From: Ktedonobacterales bacterium
Lineage (GTDB): Bacteria; Chloroflexota; Ktedonobacteria; Ktedonobacterales; JADMIN01
Assembly: GCA_025935235.1 (NCBI GenBank)
Contig: JAICVT010000093.1
Span: forward strand, 1 to 12,483
DNA length: 12,483 nucleotides
Reading direction: 5' to 3'
Shown here: positions 1 through 7,311 of the stretch, one piece after another
Layout: each line of letters opens with the position of its first letter
How positions within the stretch are numbered: position 1 is the first letter of the stretch
The notes under the pieces: model-generated
Told to the model about the DNA's origin: nothing
Seen by the model: only the letters and a program-made list of their open reading frames with translations
Databases searched by the model: none
Position numbers and translations under genes: made by a program

Positions 1-5
1 AGTCC

Positions 6-746
6 ATGCGGGACACACGCAGCGCGCGCGGGACGCGCGCGGCGGCGATCGGTAAGATCGTGCGCTCGGAGTCGCATGTGCGCTACACCTGCCAGATCTA
101 TGGTCCCGGCGAGACCAGCGCGCCGCCCAGCCCCAGCGACTACGCCTTTGGCTCGTTCGTGCGTATCCCTTTGCGCGCGGGCGCCGCCCAGCCCGACAGC
201 CTGGCGCCCGCCCCCGGCGACGTGGCGGACGACGCGCCCGGCGCAGGCTGGGCGATTGGGCTGATCTACGACACGATCCTGCTGAACCCAGCCTTTGGCG
301 CGCTAGGGCCGCGCCTCTCGAACGATGAGCAGGTCGAGCTGTTCTCGCCAGACTACGTGGTCGAGCGCGCCGTGCTGGTCTCCATCCTGCTGTTGGGCGC
401 CGCCTCGGCTGGCCGCGCGGGCGGCGTCGGCGGCGATGGACGCGCGGCCGGGGCGCAGATAGCGCATGGCGTGCCAGCGCTGGCGCCTGACCTCGGCGCG
501 GTGGTCAGCCCGCTGGGCGACGACGCGATTCGCGCGTTCCACTTCTATAGCGATGAGCCGCGTGGCAAGCCCTATCTGCACATGGGCTACCTCCCGCACG
601 CCGTAGCGCAGGACAATCCGCTGCTGCCGATGGCCATCTTGCGCGTCATCGAGCGGCTCGAAGCGCTCTTCCCGGAGCAGCGGGCGCTGCTCTCGATCGT
701 CAAGCGCAACTTCGCCTGGCGGCTGAAGGTGCAGTCGGCGGGCTGA
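6..746 (+). CDS. HAS-barrel-like protein upstream of HerA (putative HerA partner)
   Basis: I do not recognise a named family. Residues about 14-130 read like the small barrel found at the N-terminus of HerA-type ATPases: IGKIVRSES at 15-23, FGSFVRI at 48-54, AIGLIYDT at 83-90, then ELFSPDYVVERAVLVSILLLG near 111-131. A Gly/Ala-rich linker (132-150) leads to a C-terminal part with FHFYSDE, LHMGYLPH and a helical end containing LFPEQRALLSIVKRNFAW. No Walker motif or nuclease motif is evident, so it is probably a structural or regulatory subunit rather than an enzyme. It lies 57 nt before herA on the same strand, which suggests co-transcription. The frame is open to the left window edge and only five bases precede the ATG, so the true start may lie outside the window. 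It does not look like NurA, the usual HerA partner, because I see no acidic nuclease motif. Confidence 0.7.
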   Translation: MRDTRSARGTRAAAIGKIVRSESHVRYTCQIYGPGETSAPPSPSDYAFGSFVRIPLRAGAAQPDSLAPAPGDVADDAPGAGWAIGLIYDTILLNPAFGALGPRLSNDEQVELFSPDYVVERAVLVSILLLGAASAGRAGGVGGDGRAAGAQIAHGVPALAPDLGAVVSPLGDDAIRAFHFYSDEPRGKPYLHMGYLPHAVAQDNPLLPMAILRVIERLEALFPEQRALLSIVKRNFAWRLKVQSAG

Positions 747-803
747 TCGGGCGTGGAAAGATGTGAGTGGGCGTGAGCGGGTAGCAGTTGGAGAGGCGCG
801 GAG

Positions 804-2555
804 ATGCAAGCAGGAGATGAGCGGCGCCAGCCGCCAGCCGCTCCCGTGGGGATCACCAAAGGCCCCGGCGAGACCATCCATGAGTACACCTTTATCTCGC
901 GCGACGACCTGCGCCTGCTGAAGAACGGCGAATACGTCTACTACGAGCTGGAAGGCGGCGCGACGGATCATCTGGATGTGCGAGGGCAGCCGCGCCGCGT
1001 GCTGGGGCGCATCCTGCGGCGCGATCCCGTGCAGCTCTTCCCCGATACCTTCCTCTCGGAGCCGGGCGTGTCGCCATCGCAGGTGGCGGCGCTGGTGGGC
1101 TACGACCAGCGCGCCAGCGATCTCTTCGAGATGAGCGTAGCCATCATGGGCTACTACGATTCCGCGCTCGGCTCCTTCGTCAATCCGTGGATCCCGCCAA
1201 GCTCCGGCACGCCGATCTATCTGGCCGAGGACGCCTGGCTGGCGGCGGTACTCTCGCGCAAGCAGCCGCACACGGCGGGCAGCGCGCTGGTCGGCTCGCT
1301 GCTGACACGGCCAGAGAGCGCCACGCCGATCGTGCTGGATGTCAAAGACCTGGTCAGCACGCATCTGGCGATCATCGCCAGCACCGGCGCGGGCAAGAGC
1401 TACCTCGCCAGCGTGATCGTCGAGGAGCTGATGCGCCCCTACAACGGCGCCGCCGTGCTGGTGATTGATCCGCATGGCGAGTATAGCGCGCTGCAAGAGA
1501 TGGCCAACCATGCCGAGTTCGCCGACAGCGAGTCAGCCGCCCGCAACGGCGCGCGCCACCCGCGCTATCAGGCGAACACACGCGTCTACAAGCACGATCA
1601 GGTCAAGGTGCGGCTCTCGACGCTGACGCTGGGCGATCTGCGCTACCTGCTGCCCAACATGACCGATAAGCAGCACTACTTCCTGGGGCGCGCGTACGAT
1701 AGCCTGCACAAGGGCGCGGGCGAGCGGCATTGGTCGGCGGACGAGCTGAAGCGCGCCGTTACCGATGTGGCAGCGCGCGCCAACGATGAGAGCGGCGACG
1801 ATAGCGGCAACAGCACGGTCGCGGCGCTGCACTGGAAGATCGATCAGCGCTTTGGCGAGAACAATATGGTCTTTGATGTCCACGAGCATCTGCCGCTGCG
1901 CGAGGCGCTCAAGCCGGGGCAATGCGCGGTGCTGCAGCTCAACGAAGTGGACGAGCGCGACCAGCAAGTGATCGTGGCGACGCTGCTGCGCCGCATCTAC
2001 AATGCGCGGGTGGGTACTGAGCGCGGCAAGTGGCCAGAAGGTCACGAGCAACATCTGCCCTATCCCGTCTTCGTGCTGATCGAGGAGGCGCACCATTTCG
2101 CGCCACACGGCGACGAGGTGGTCTCGACGCGCATCCTGAAGCAGATACTGGCCGAGGGACGCAAGTTTGGCGTGGGCGTCGGACTCATCAGCCAGCGCCC
2201 CGGCAAGCTGGACGCCGATGTCCTCAGCCAATGCCTGACCCAGTGCATCATGCGCATCGTCAACGAGGTGGATCAGAAGAGCGTCGGCGCGGCGGTGGAG
2301 GGCGTGGGGCGCGAGCTGCTCGACAACCTGCCCGCGCTCTCGAAGGGGCAGGCGATCATTGCGGGCGCGGCGGTCAATACGCCCGTCATCTGCCGCGTGC
2401 GCCAGCGCATCACCCCGCACGGCGGCGAGAGCAAAGACGCCCCTGCCGAGTGGCGCAAGTACCACAGCCCAGACGCCGCCGCCGAGCGCGAGCGCGGGGA
2501 CGCTATCCTCCATCGCAATACCAAAGACTTTAGCCCCTACAAAAGTGATCTGTAG
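804..2555 (+). CDS. herA: HerA-family hexameric DNA translocase/helicase ATPase
   Basis: A 583-residue HerA/FtsK-type ATPase that in characterised systems forms a hexamer on duplex DNA and drives end resection with a nuclease partner. The N-terminal 25-110 region resembles a HAS barrel (LLKNGEYVYYELEGG, VLGRILRRDPVQLFP). Walker A is ASTGAGKS at 192-199. A second strand carries VLVIDPHGEY around 218-227. Walker B is VFVLIEEAHHFAP at 422-434 with paired glutamates. The following sensor-like segment is LISQRPGKLDADVLSQ at 461-476. Length is normal for the family. A GAGAGG Shine-Dalgarno sequence lies 7 nt upstream of the chosen ATG. The gene sits between the HAS-barrel-like gene and a lipoprotein gene 35 nt downstream, all on one strand. 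NurA is not in the window. HerA relatives also occur in defence systems, but no Sir2 or DUF4297-type partner is next to it, so a DNA-repair role is more likely. Confidence 0.92.
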   Translation: MQAGDERRQPPAAPVGITKGPGETIHEYTFISRDDLRLLKNGEYVYYELEGGATDHLDVRGQPRRVLGRILRRDPVQLFPDTFLSEPGVSPSQVAALVGYDQRASDLFEMSVAIMGYYDSALGSFVNPWIPPSSGTPIYLAEDAWLAAVLSRKQPHTAGSALVGSLLTRPESATPIVLDVKDLVSTHLAIIASTGAGKSYLASVIVEELMRPYNGAAVLVIDPHGEYSALQEMANHAEFADSESAARNGARHPRYQANTRVYKHDQVKVRLSTLTLGDLRYLLPNMTDKQHYFLGRAYDSLHKGAGERHWSADELKRAVTDVAARANDESGDDSGNSTVAALHWKIDQRFGENNMVFDVHEHLPLREALKPGQCAVLQLNEVDERDQQVIVATLLRRIYNARVGTERGKWPEGHEQHLPYPVFVLIEEAHHFAPHGDEVVSTRILKQILAEGRKFGVGVGLISQRPGKLDADVLSQCLTQCIMRIVNEVDQKSVGAAVEGVGRELLDNLPALSKGQAIIAGAAVNTPVICRVRQRITPHGGESKDAPAEWRKYHSPDAAAERERGDAILHRNTKDFSPYKSDL

Positions 2556-2590
2556 CCGACGAAGCGCGCCAGAGAGAAAGGATGCCACGG

Positions 2591-3343
2591 ATGGGAGCAG
2601 CGCGGCGGTTGATGGGCGCTCTGGCGCTTGTGGCAGTTGTCGCGCTGGGCCTCTCCGCCTGTGCCACCCGCGCCACTGGCGCGCAGGCCAGCGTCACGCC
2701 GACGCCGCCAGTCACCGCGCCGAACGCGACGCTGGCGATACCGACCGTGACGATTCTGACTGGCTCGCCGTGGATTCCGCTCGCCTCGACCTCGAATGCG
2801 GACCTGATCGCCGCCGCACGCGACACGCTGCCGCAGAATTTCCAGGGCGGCGATAGCTTCGACATTACGGCGAGCAGTCCGGCGGGGACGCCCGCGCTGG
2901 TGCGGGCGCTGCGCAATAGCGAGTTCCCGCACCTCAACGATGTTGCTGTCGTGCCATTCCTGGTGGGCAGCGGCTCGGTTGATGTCGCGCTTCAACTGAA
3001 TACGACGGACACGGCGTTCCAGTCCGCGGGCATGTTCGCTGGCAGCGAGCGGTCACAGGGCGTCATCTGGGCCTATACCAAGGCGCAAGCGATAAGCGCG
3101 CTTGCCGCTCAGCGCCACGTCGCGCTGGCGGCAGGATTTCAGCCCATCCTGGTGTACTGGACCGTGAATGCTGAGGACATCGAGACCGGCGCCATTACCT
3201 GGAATGCCGGACTGATGGGGCCGAGCGATCCCTTTTGGCTGCTGCGTGGGGCCAATGGCGTCTACTACATTCTGGCGAACAACGGGCGCATCTACGCGCT
3301 GAGCGAGATGCCGCTGCACACACTGCCGCCGAGCGGCTACTGA
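2591..3343 (+). CDS. Predicted secreted lipoprotein, unknown function
   Basis: The protein (250 aa) starts with a basic segment, a hydrophobic stretch (LALVAVVALGL) and a lipobox LSAC with Cys24, so it should be exported and lipid-anchored on the outer face of the cytoplasmic membrane. A Thr/Pro/Ala-rich spacer follows. The rest is a globular domain without a family I can name; it includes VVPFLVGSGSVDVAL and, near the end, GVYYILANNGRIYALSEM. I preferred the ATG at 2591 because the AGAAAGG Shine-Dalgarno sequence (2575-2581) is 9 nt from it, whereas it directly abuts the upstream in-frame ATG at 2582. The gene follows herA closely on the same strand and could be in its operon, although a functional link to DNA processing is doubtful. 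It ends only 7 nt from the convergent cupin gene. Confidence 0.8.
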   Translation: MGAARRLMGALALVAVVALGLSACATRATGAQASVTPTPPVTAPNATLAIPTVTILTGSPWIPLASTSNADLIAAARDTLPQNFQGGDSFDITASSPAGTPALVRALRNSEFPHLNDVAVVPFLVGSGSVDVALQLNTTDTAFQSAGMFAGSERSQGVIWAYTKAQAISALAAQRHVALAAGFQPILVYWTVNAEDIETGAITWNAGLMGPSDPFWLLRGANGVYYILANNGRIYALSEMPLHTLPPSGY

Positions 3344-3350
3344 GCGCGCC

Positions 3351-3740
3351 TCACTCCGCCGCGATCTGCGCATCCGCTGGCAACTGAACCATCGCGGCCA
3401 GACCATCCACGTCGCCGATGATGCGCGTGGCATGCCCTTTGCCGGTCGTGTCATCCAGCAGGGCGACGCTGCCGGGGCCAAAGCGCCGCGTCTCGCCGTC
3501 GCTGACGGTCACTTCCCACTCGCCCGCCAGACAGAGGAAGAGCTGGCGCGCCGGGGTTGGGTGTGGCTCGCCATACCAGCCCGCGGCGGGCGCCAGGAAG
3601 GTGATGCGCGTGGCGGGCGTGAACGGCGCCGTCGCCATCGGGGCCGCGGGCGGCGCGAACGCTGTCATCCGCATGGCGATCTCCGCCGAGGCGAAGTGCG
3701 TCTCGCCCGCCTCATCGCTGTAGATGCGTGTATAGCGCAT
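3351..3740 (-). CDS. Cupin-domain protein
   Basis: A 129-residue single-domain cupin. The conserved core runs from about residue 60 to 106: HPTPARQLFLCLAGEWEV, then DGETRRFGPGSVALLDD and TTGKGHATR. His60, Gln66, Glu74 or Glu76 and His103 sit where cupin metal ligands usually lie, and the Pro-Gly turn (FGPG) between the two motifs is typical. Such small cupins may bind a metal and act as isomerases, dioxygenases or sensors; the substrate cannot be told from sequence. The start at 3740 was chosen because GGAG lies 6 nt upstream; an ATG two codons earlier at 3746 overlaps that site. Much longer upstream extensions of the frame run into the neighbouring lipoprotein gene and are unlikely. It follows that gene by 34 nt on the same strand, so the two are probably co-transcribed. 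No signal peptide is seen, so it should be cytoplasmic. Confidence 0.85.
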   Translation of the reverse strand: MRYTRIYSDEAGETHFASAEIAMRMTAFAPPAAPMATAPFTPATRITFLAPAAGWYGEPHPTPARQLFLCLAGEWEVTVSDGETRRFGPGSVALLDDTTGKGHATRIIGDVDGLAAMVQLPADAQIAAE

Positions 3741-3774
3741 GCTCATCTCCTTTGCTCCCATACGGTGCGGCGCG

Positions 3775-4368
3775 CTATTTCGGCTGCTCGACCAGCGTGT
3801 ACCATTGCGGCGTCGGGCCGTCCGTAGAGATCGTCGCGGTGACGGTGAGCGTGCGGCCAACATCGCTGGCGGCAAGTGCTGTCTGAAAGCGATTCATCGA
3901 GCCGCCAGAGTGGACACAGGTCACCGTGGCCGATTGCCCCTCCACGCCGATCTCCACTGTCGCCTGGACAGGCGCTGGGCTGGCGCAGCCGAAGATGATG
4001 GTGACCTGCGCGGCGGATGAGAGGGTGAAGTGGCCCAGCGTCATCGTACTCGACGCGATGGATCCGCCAACGGACGAACCAAGCACCGATGGACCGCCCA
4101 GCGCAGAGCCATCTGGAACCTGGACGACGGCGACCCAGCCAACATCTGGTGTGAGCGCGGGCAGATGCGCCGCTGGCGTCGCGCTCGCGCCAGCCAACCC
4201 GCTCGCCTGGACGGTGGCGTTGGCGGCTGCCGTCGCGGTGGCGAGCGCCGCCCTGGGTGGCGGGGGCATCACGCCAAAGGGCGCGCAGGCGGACAGCCCA
4301 ACGAGCATCGAGGCGAGTAGCAAGCCTGGCAGGAGACCGAGCCTGAGCCGCTGGCGCGATTGCCACAT
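3775..4368 (-). CDS. Predicted lipoprotein, unknown function
   Basis: A 197-residue protein with a positively charged start (MWQSRQRLRLGLLPG), a hydrophobic core and the lipobox LSAC with Cys28, followed by a Pro/Ala/Thr-rich linker (about 35-70). This predicts export and lipid anchoring. The C-terminal domain is beta-rich, with alternating Thr/Val segments such as TMTLGHFTLSSAAQVTIIFG and RTLTVTATISTDG, and two cysteines (FGCASP, VTCVHSGG) that could form a disulfide. It may be an immunoglobulin-like or jelly-roll type domain, but I cannot name a family. The ATG at 4368 has GAGG about 10 nt upstream; an in-frame GTG at 4413 would add 15 residues without a visible Shine-Dalgarno sequence. It is the first gene of a likely operon with the cupin gene. 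Confidence 0.8.
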   Translation of the reverse strand: MWQSRQRLRLGLLPGLLLASMLVGLSACAPFGVMPPPPRAALATATAAANATVQASGLAGASATPAAHLPALTPDVGWVAVVQVPDGSALGGPSVLGSSVGGSIASSTMTLGHFTLSSAAQVTIIFGCASPAPVQATVEIGVEGQSATVTCVHSGGSMNRFQTALAASDVGRTLTVTATISTDGPTPQWYTLVEQPK

Positions 4369-4456
4369 GGCGAGAGCACCTCGTACTTGATGTAACCACT
4401 GATCTAGAATCACGCGGCAGAGCGGAAGTATCTTCGCTCCCTCCGTGTCTGAGACC

Positions 4457-4485
4457 AGTATACGCCGTCTCGTTGCACAGGCGCC
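4457..4485 (-). promoter_or_regulatory. Candidate promoter for the lipoprotein-cupin pair
   Basis: On the minus strand TATACT (4457-4462) differs from the consensus -10 box by one base. Seventeen bases upstream lies GGCGCC, which is not a standard -35 box. The predicted transcript start would be about 80 nt before the ATG at 4368. The same arrangement, GGCGC followed after 17 nt by TATACTGG, occurs upstream of bioY, which raises the support slightly. Confidence 0.3.
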
Positions 4486-4611
4486 CCGGTTGATGCGGGC
4501 GGCGCGAGCTAGACGAGACTGTGTATGATAGTACGCGGCGTGTCAACCGATGCGCCTTCTACTGTGCCTATCACGCACGTTGTCTGGTACACCGAGATTG
4601 GAGAAGAGCGT

Positions 4612-5811
4612 GTGGCTACGGACGCTATGACCCGTCAACAATTGTTCCTCGAACGCGCACTGTGGCGCTCGATGGAACCGCTGGCCCCGGTACACATCAA
4701 TACAACGGTTCATCCAGAGGATCAGATGCTGACCTTTGCCGAAAAGCGAACAAGGTCGAGCGATGTCGCCCTTACGGGGTATCACGAGGTCGCGCTGCAG
4801 CAACTGCGCACGAACCTTCAGCTCATGGACTGGAGGTTCGGTGATGTCTCGGACGTCGGGCCAATCCTGGACTTTGCGAGCGGTTTCGGGCGCATGATTC
4901 GCTTGCTGGTCGTGAGCGTGCCGAAGTCAGACATCTGGGTCTCAGACATCCAGGCGGATGCCGTCGCCTTTCAGCAGGAACAGTTTGGTGTGCATGGTAT
5001 CGCCTCCACCACAACTCCAGAAGAATTCGAGCCTGGGCGCACATTCAATTTCATCTCGGTAGCCTCGCTCTTCTCGCACTTGCCAGATGATTTGTTCACT
5101 CGGTGGCTCGTTAAACTGTATAGCTTGCTCAATCCGGGTGGGCTGCTTTGTTTCAGTGTCCATGACCAGGTTCTGCTGGGCGAGGTTCGCGCCCTGCCTG
5201 AGTCGGGCATCGACTTCGATCACACGAGCGAGAACGATGCGCTCGATACATCCGTCTACGGGACGACCCATGTCAGCGAGGCATACGTCCAGCGCGCCGT
5301 CCAGCGGGCCAGTGGCTCATCGGCCTTCATTCGCATCAAGCGCGCACTCGCCTATGAGCAGGACATGTACATTCTTCAGAAAGGCGAGGCATCCGCTGCG
5401 GCGCCTTTCCGCTTCGAGTACGGCCCATGGGGCTGGGTGGACCAGGCCAGGATGACGCAGCCCGGGCGTCTCTTCCTCTCCGGATGGGCGGCAACTGTTG
5501 ATACCGAGACCTCCATCACGTCTGTCGAAGTGCGGCTGGATGGCAAACTCGCGCAGGTGTGTATGCCAAACTTCCAGCGAGATGATGTCCGCGCGCATTT
5601 CGGCAATGACGCCTTTGGTTTCGCGATTTCGGACAGTTCCGGCACGACACGGATAGCCTGCGACTCCGAGGCGTTCAGCGGCTGCGGCTGGGAGTGCCAC
5701 GTCCCGTGCGACGCGACCAATCCTGGCCACTTTCTGGAAGTGACAGCAGTGGCGAGCAATGGCTGGCGCTGCCCGCTGTATCTCGGCTCCATCGAGAACG
5801 CTCTGAATTAG
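4612..5811 (+). CDS. Class I SAM-dependent methyltransferase with C-terminal beta-rich module
   Basis: Numbered from the GTG at 4612 (399 aa), the N-terminal two thirds are a Rossmann-fold methyltransferase. Motif I is ILDFASGFGRM (about 85-95), the acidic end of strand 2 is WVSDIQADAV (Asp112), and the post-I region SVASLFSHLPDDLFTRWL is followed by LLNPGGLLCFSVHD. From about residue 287 a separate module begins: LFLSGWAATVD, ITSVEVRLDG, then RDDVRAHFG and FGFAIS. This resembles the beta-sandwich module often attached to glycosyltransferases and methyltransferases of cell-surface glycan loci. It holds six cysteines. The substrate is unknown. Start: the GTG has GGAG 8 nt upstream; an in-frame ATG at 4525 would add 29 residues but lacks a Shine-Dalgarno sequence. 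Codon third positions look less GC-rich than in the neighbours, which hints at a different history. It stands alone on its strand, with no other glycan gene in view. Confidence 0.82.
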   Translation: MATDAMTRQQLFLERALWRSMEPLAPVHINTTVHPEDQMLTFAEKRTRSSDVALTGYHEVALQQLRTNLQLMDWRFGDVSDVGPILDFASGFGRMIRLLVVSVPKSDIWVSDIQADAVAFQQEQFGVHGIASTTTPEEFEPGRTFNFISVASLFSHLPDDLFTRWLVKLYSLLNPGGLLCFSVHDQVLLGEVRALPESGIDFDHTSENDALDTSVYGTTHVSEAYVQRAVQRASGSSAFIRIKRALAYEQDMYILQKGEASAAAPFRFEYGPWGWVDQARMTQPGRLFLSGWAATVDTETSITSVEVRLDGKLAQVCMPNFQRDDVRAHFGNDAFGFAISDSSGTTRIACDSEAFSGCGWECHVPCDATNPGHFLEVTAVASNGWRCPLYLGSIENALN

Positions 5812-5831
5812 CGCGCGAGCTTGCCTGGCGT

Positions 5832-5852
5832 CACCCAGCGACTCCCTGGGTG
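5832..5852 (+). terminator. Hairpin just after the methyltransferase gene
   Basis: CACCCAG (5832-5838) and CTGGGTG (5846-5852) form a perfect 7-bp stem with a 7-nt loop, starting 20 nt after the stop codon. No T-run follows, so this would be a weak or non-canonical terminator. Confidence 0.3.
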
Positions 5853-5895
5853 CGAGTGGGTTGGCGAGTTGCTCCACGCTACCACATGCTCCCTG

Positions 5896-5931
5896 CCACA
5901 CCTGACTCTCAGATCAGAGGGCCAGGTGTGG
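5896..5931 (+). terminator. Long inverted repeat between methyltransferase and gcdH
   Basis: CCACACCTG (5896-5904) pairs perfectly with CAGGTGTGG (5923-5931), giving a 9-bp stem around an 18-nt loop that can itself form a short CTC/GAG pairing. The sequence after it (TATCCTTC) is only mildly T-rich. It may act as a terminator for the methyltransferase transcript or as a protein-binding palindrome. Confidence 0.35.
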
Positions 5932-5948
5932 TATCCTTCAGGCTGGTC

Positions 5949-5992
5949 GCGACCTCACCCCCCAGCCTCCTCTTCCACAGGGCGAGGGGGAG
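5949..5992. repeat. C-rich/G-rich dispersed hairpin repeat, copy A
   Basis: The copy starts with GCGACCTCACCCCC, which is shared exactly (with one further C upstream, 15 nt in all) with copy D at 12275. It continues into an imperfect 11-bp stem (5966-5976 with 5980-5990) closed by an ACA loop. It lies between the methyltransferase gene and gcdH. Confidence 0.6.
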
Positions 5993-6083
5993 TTGGCGCG
6001 GCGGAACTGAGACAGGCGAGAGACCCTCCGGACACGGCTCCGGAACGGTACGATGATGTACACACAACGACGGAGCGATCCAC

Positions 6084-7307
6084 ATGGCTGATAGCGTCAT
6101 AGACCACACCAAACACACGGCGGCCCATAAACGCAAGGAAGGGCCGCAACCCTCCGCGCTCGACCTCTACAACATTGATCATCTGCTGAGCGAGGAAGAG
6201 CGGATGGTGCGTGACACTGTGCGCTCTTTCGTGCGCGAGCGCGTGCTGCCGATCATCGGCGACCACTTCGAGGCGGGCACGTTCCCGCGCGAGCTAATCC
6301 CGGAGATCGCGCGGATGGGGCTGCTGGGCATGCACCTGGAGGGCTACGGCTGCGCCGGGCTGAGCGCCGTCTGCTATGGTCTGGCCTGCCAGGAGCTGGA
6401 GTACGGCGATAGCGGGCTGCGCTCCTTCGTGTCGGTGCAGGGATCGCTGGCGATGTTCCCAATCTGGGCCTATGGCACGGAGGAGCAGAAGCAGCGCTGG
6501 CTGCCGAAGATGGCGCAGGGCGAGGTGATTGGCTGCTTCGGGCTGACCGAGCCAGACTTCGGCAGTAATCCAGCGGGGATGCTGACGCGGGCGGTCAAGG
6601 ACGGCGACAGCTACGTGCTGAACGGCACGAAGATGTGGATCACCAACGGCAGCGTGGCTGACCTGGCGGTCGTCTGGGCGCGGGCCGAGGAAGGCATTCG
6701 CGCCTTCCTGGTGGAGAAGGGAACGACGGGATTCAGCGCGAGCGATGTGCATCAGAAGCTCTCGCTGCGCGCCTCGGTGACCTCGGAGCTGCACTTCGAG
6801 GACTGTCGCATCCCGGCGGAAAATATGCTGCCCGGCGTGCGCGGCATCCGAGGGCCGCTCTCGTGCCTGGATGAGGCGCGCTACGGCATCGCGTGGGGCG
6901 CCAATGGCGCGGCGATGGCCTGCTATGAGGCGGCGCTCGACTACTCCAAGACGCGCGTGCAGTTTGGCAAGCCGATTGGCGGCTTTCAACTGACCCAGCG
7001 CAAGCTGGCGATCATGGCGACGGAGCTGGTGAAGGCGCAACTGCTGGCGCTGCAACTCGGTCGGCTGAAGGATGAGGGGCTGGCGCATCCTGTGCAGGTG
7101 TCGCTGGCCAAGCGCAACAACGTGCGCGAGGCGCTCAACACGGCGCGCGAGGCGCGCAGCGTGCTGGGCGGCAACGGCATCACGCTGGAGTACCCGATCT
7201 CGCGCCACATGAACAATCTGGAGTCGGTCTTTACCTATGAAGGCACCGACGACATCCACACGCTGATCCTGGGCCAGGCCATCACCGGGCTGAACGCCTT
7301 CAATTGA
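6084..7307 (+). CDS. gcdH: Glutaryl-CoA dehydrogenase (acyl-CoA dehydrogenase family)
   Basis: A 407-residue FAD enzyme expected to oxidise and decarboxylate glutaryl-CoA to crotonyl-CoA in lysine, tryptophan or aromatic-compound catabolism, passing electrons to ETF. Features match glutaryl-CoA dehydrogenase rather than short-chain relatives. SGLRSFVSVQGSLAMFPI (110-127) carries Arg113, corresponding to the substrate-binding arginine. GCFGLTEPDFGSNP (150-163) and WITNGSVADL are flavin-contact segments. RYGIAWGANGA (266-276) and RVQFGKP follow. The catalytic base is Glu386 within TYEGTDDIH, and the chain ends ITGLNAF as in the family. It is slightly longer than usual because of a polar N-terminal extension of about 25 residues. 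GGAG lies 8 nt before the ATG. The gene is a single unit with no ETF or other pathway genes in the window. A related decarboxylating or non-decarboxylating dehydrogenase remains possible. Confidence 0.93.
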   Translation: MADSVIDHTKHTAAHKRKEGPQPSALDLYNIDHLLSEEERMVRDTVRSFVRERVLPIIGDHFEAGTFPRELIPEIARMGLLGMHLEGYGCAGLSAVCYGLACQELEYGDSGLRSFVSVQGSLAMFPIWAYGTEEQKQRWLPKMAQGEVIGCFGLTEPDFGSNPAGMLTRAVKDGDSYVLNGTKMWITNGSVADLAVVWARAEEGIRAFLVEKGTTGFSASDVHQKLSLRASVTSELHFEDCRIPAENMLPGVRGIRGPLSCLDEARYGIAWGANGAAMACYEAALDYSKTRVQFGKPIGGFQLTQRKLAIMATELVKAQLLALQLGRLKDEGLAHPVQVSLAKRNNVREALNTAREARSVLGGNGITLEYPISRHMNNLESVFTYEGTDDIHTLILGQAITGLNAFN

Positions 7308-7311
7308 GGGC

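Noticed and set aside
303..1511. Long minus-strand open frame (402 codons) opposite the first two genes
   Set aside because: It lies antisense to two genes with clear protein signals, spans the gap between them, is rich in Arg/His/Ala as expected for a GC-rich shadow, and has no recognisable motif.
6..2555. HerA-based antiphage defence module
   Set aside because: No Sir2, DUF4297 or other known effector lies beside herA, and the surrounding genes look like housekeeping; a repair role is simpler, though the partner protein remains unexplained.
1533..2588. Long minus-strand open frame (351 codons) opposite herA
   Set aside because: It is the antisense shadow of the ATPase gene, which carries Walker motifs; there is no ribosome-binding site or family resemblance.
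6294..7259. Minus-strand open frame (321 codons) opposite gcdH
   Set aside because: The plus strand encodes an unmistakable glutaryl-CoA dehydrogenase; the antisense product is composed of Arg/His/Leu-rich filler.
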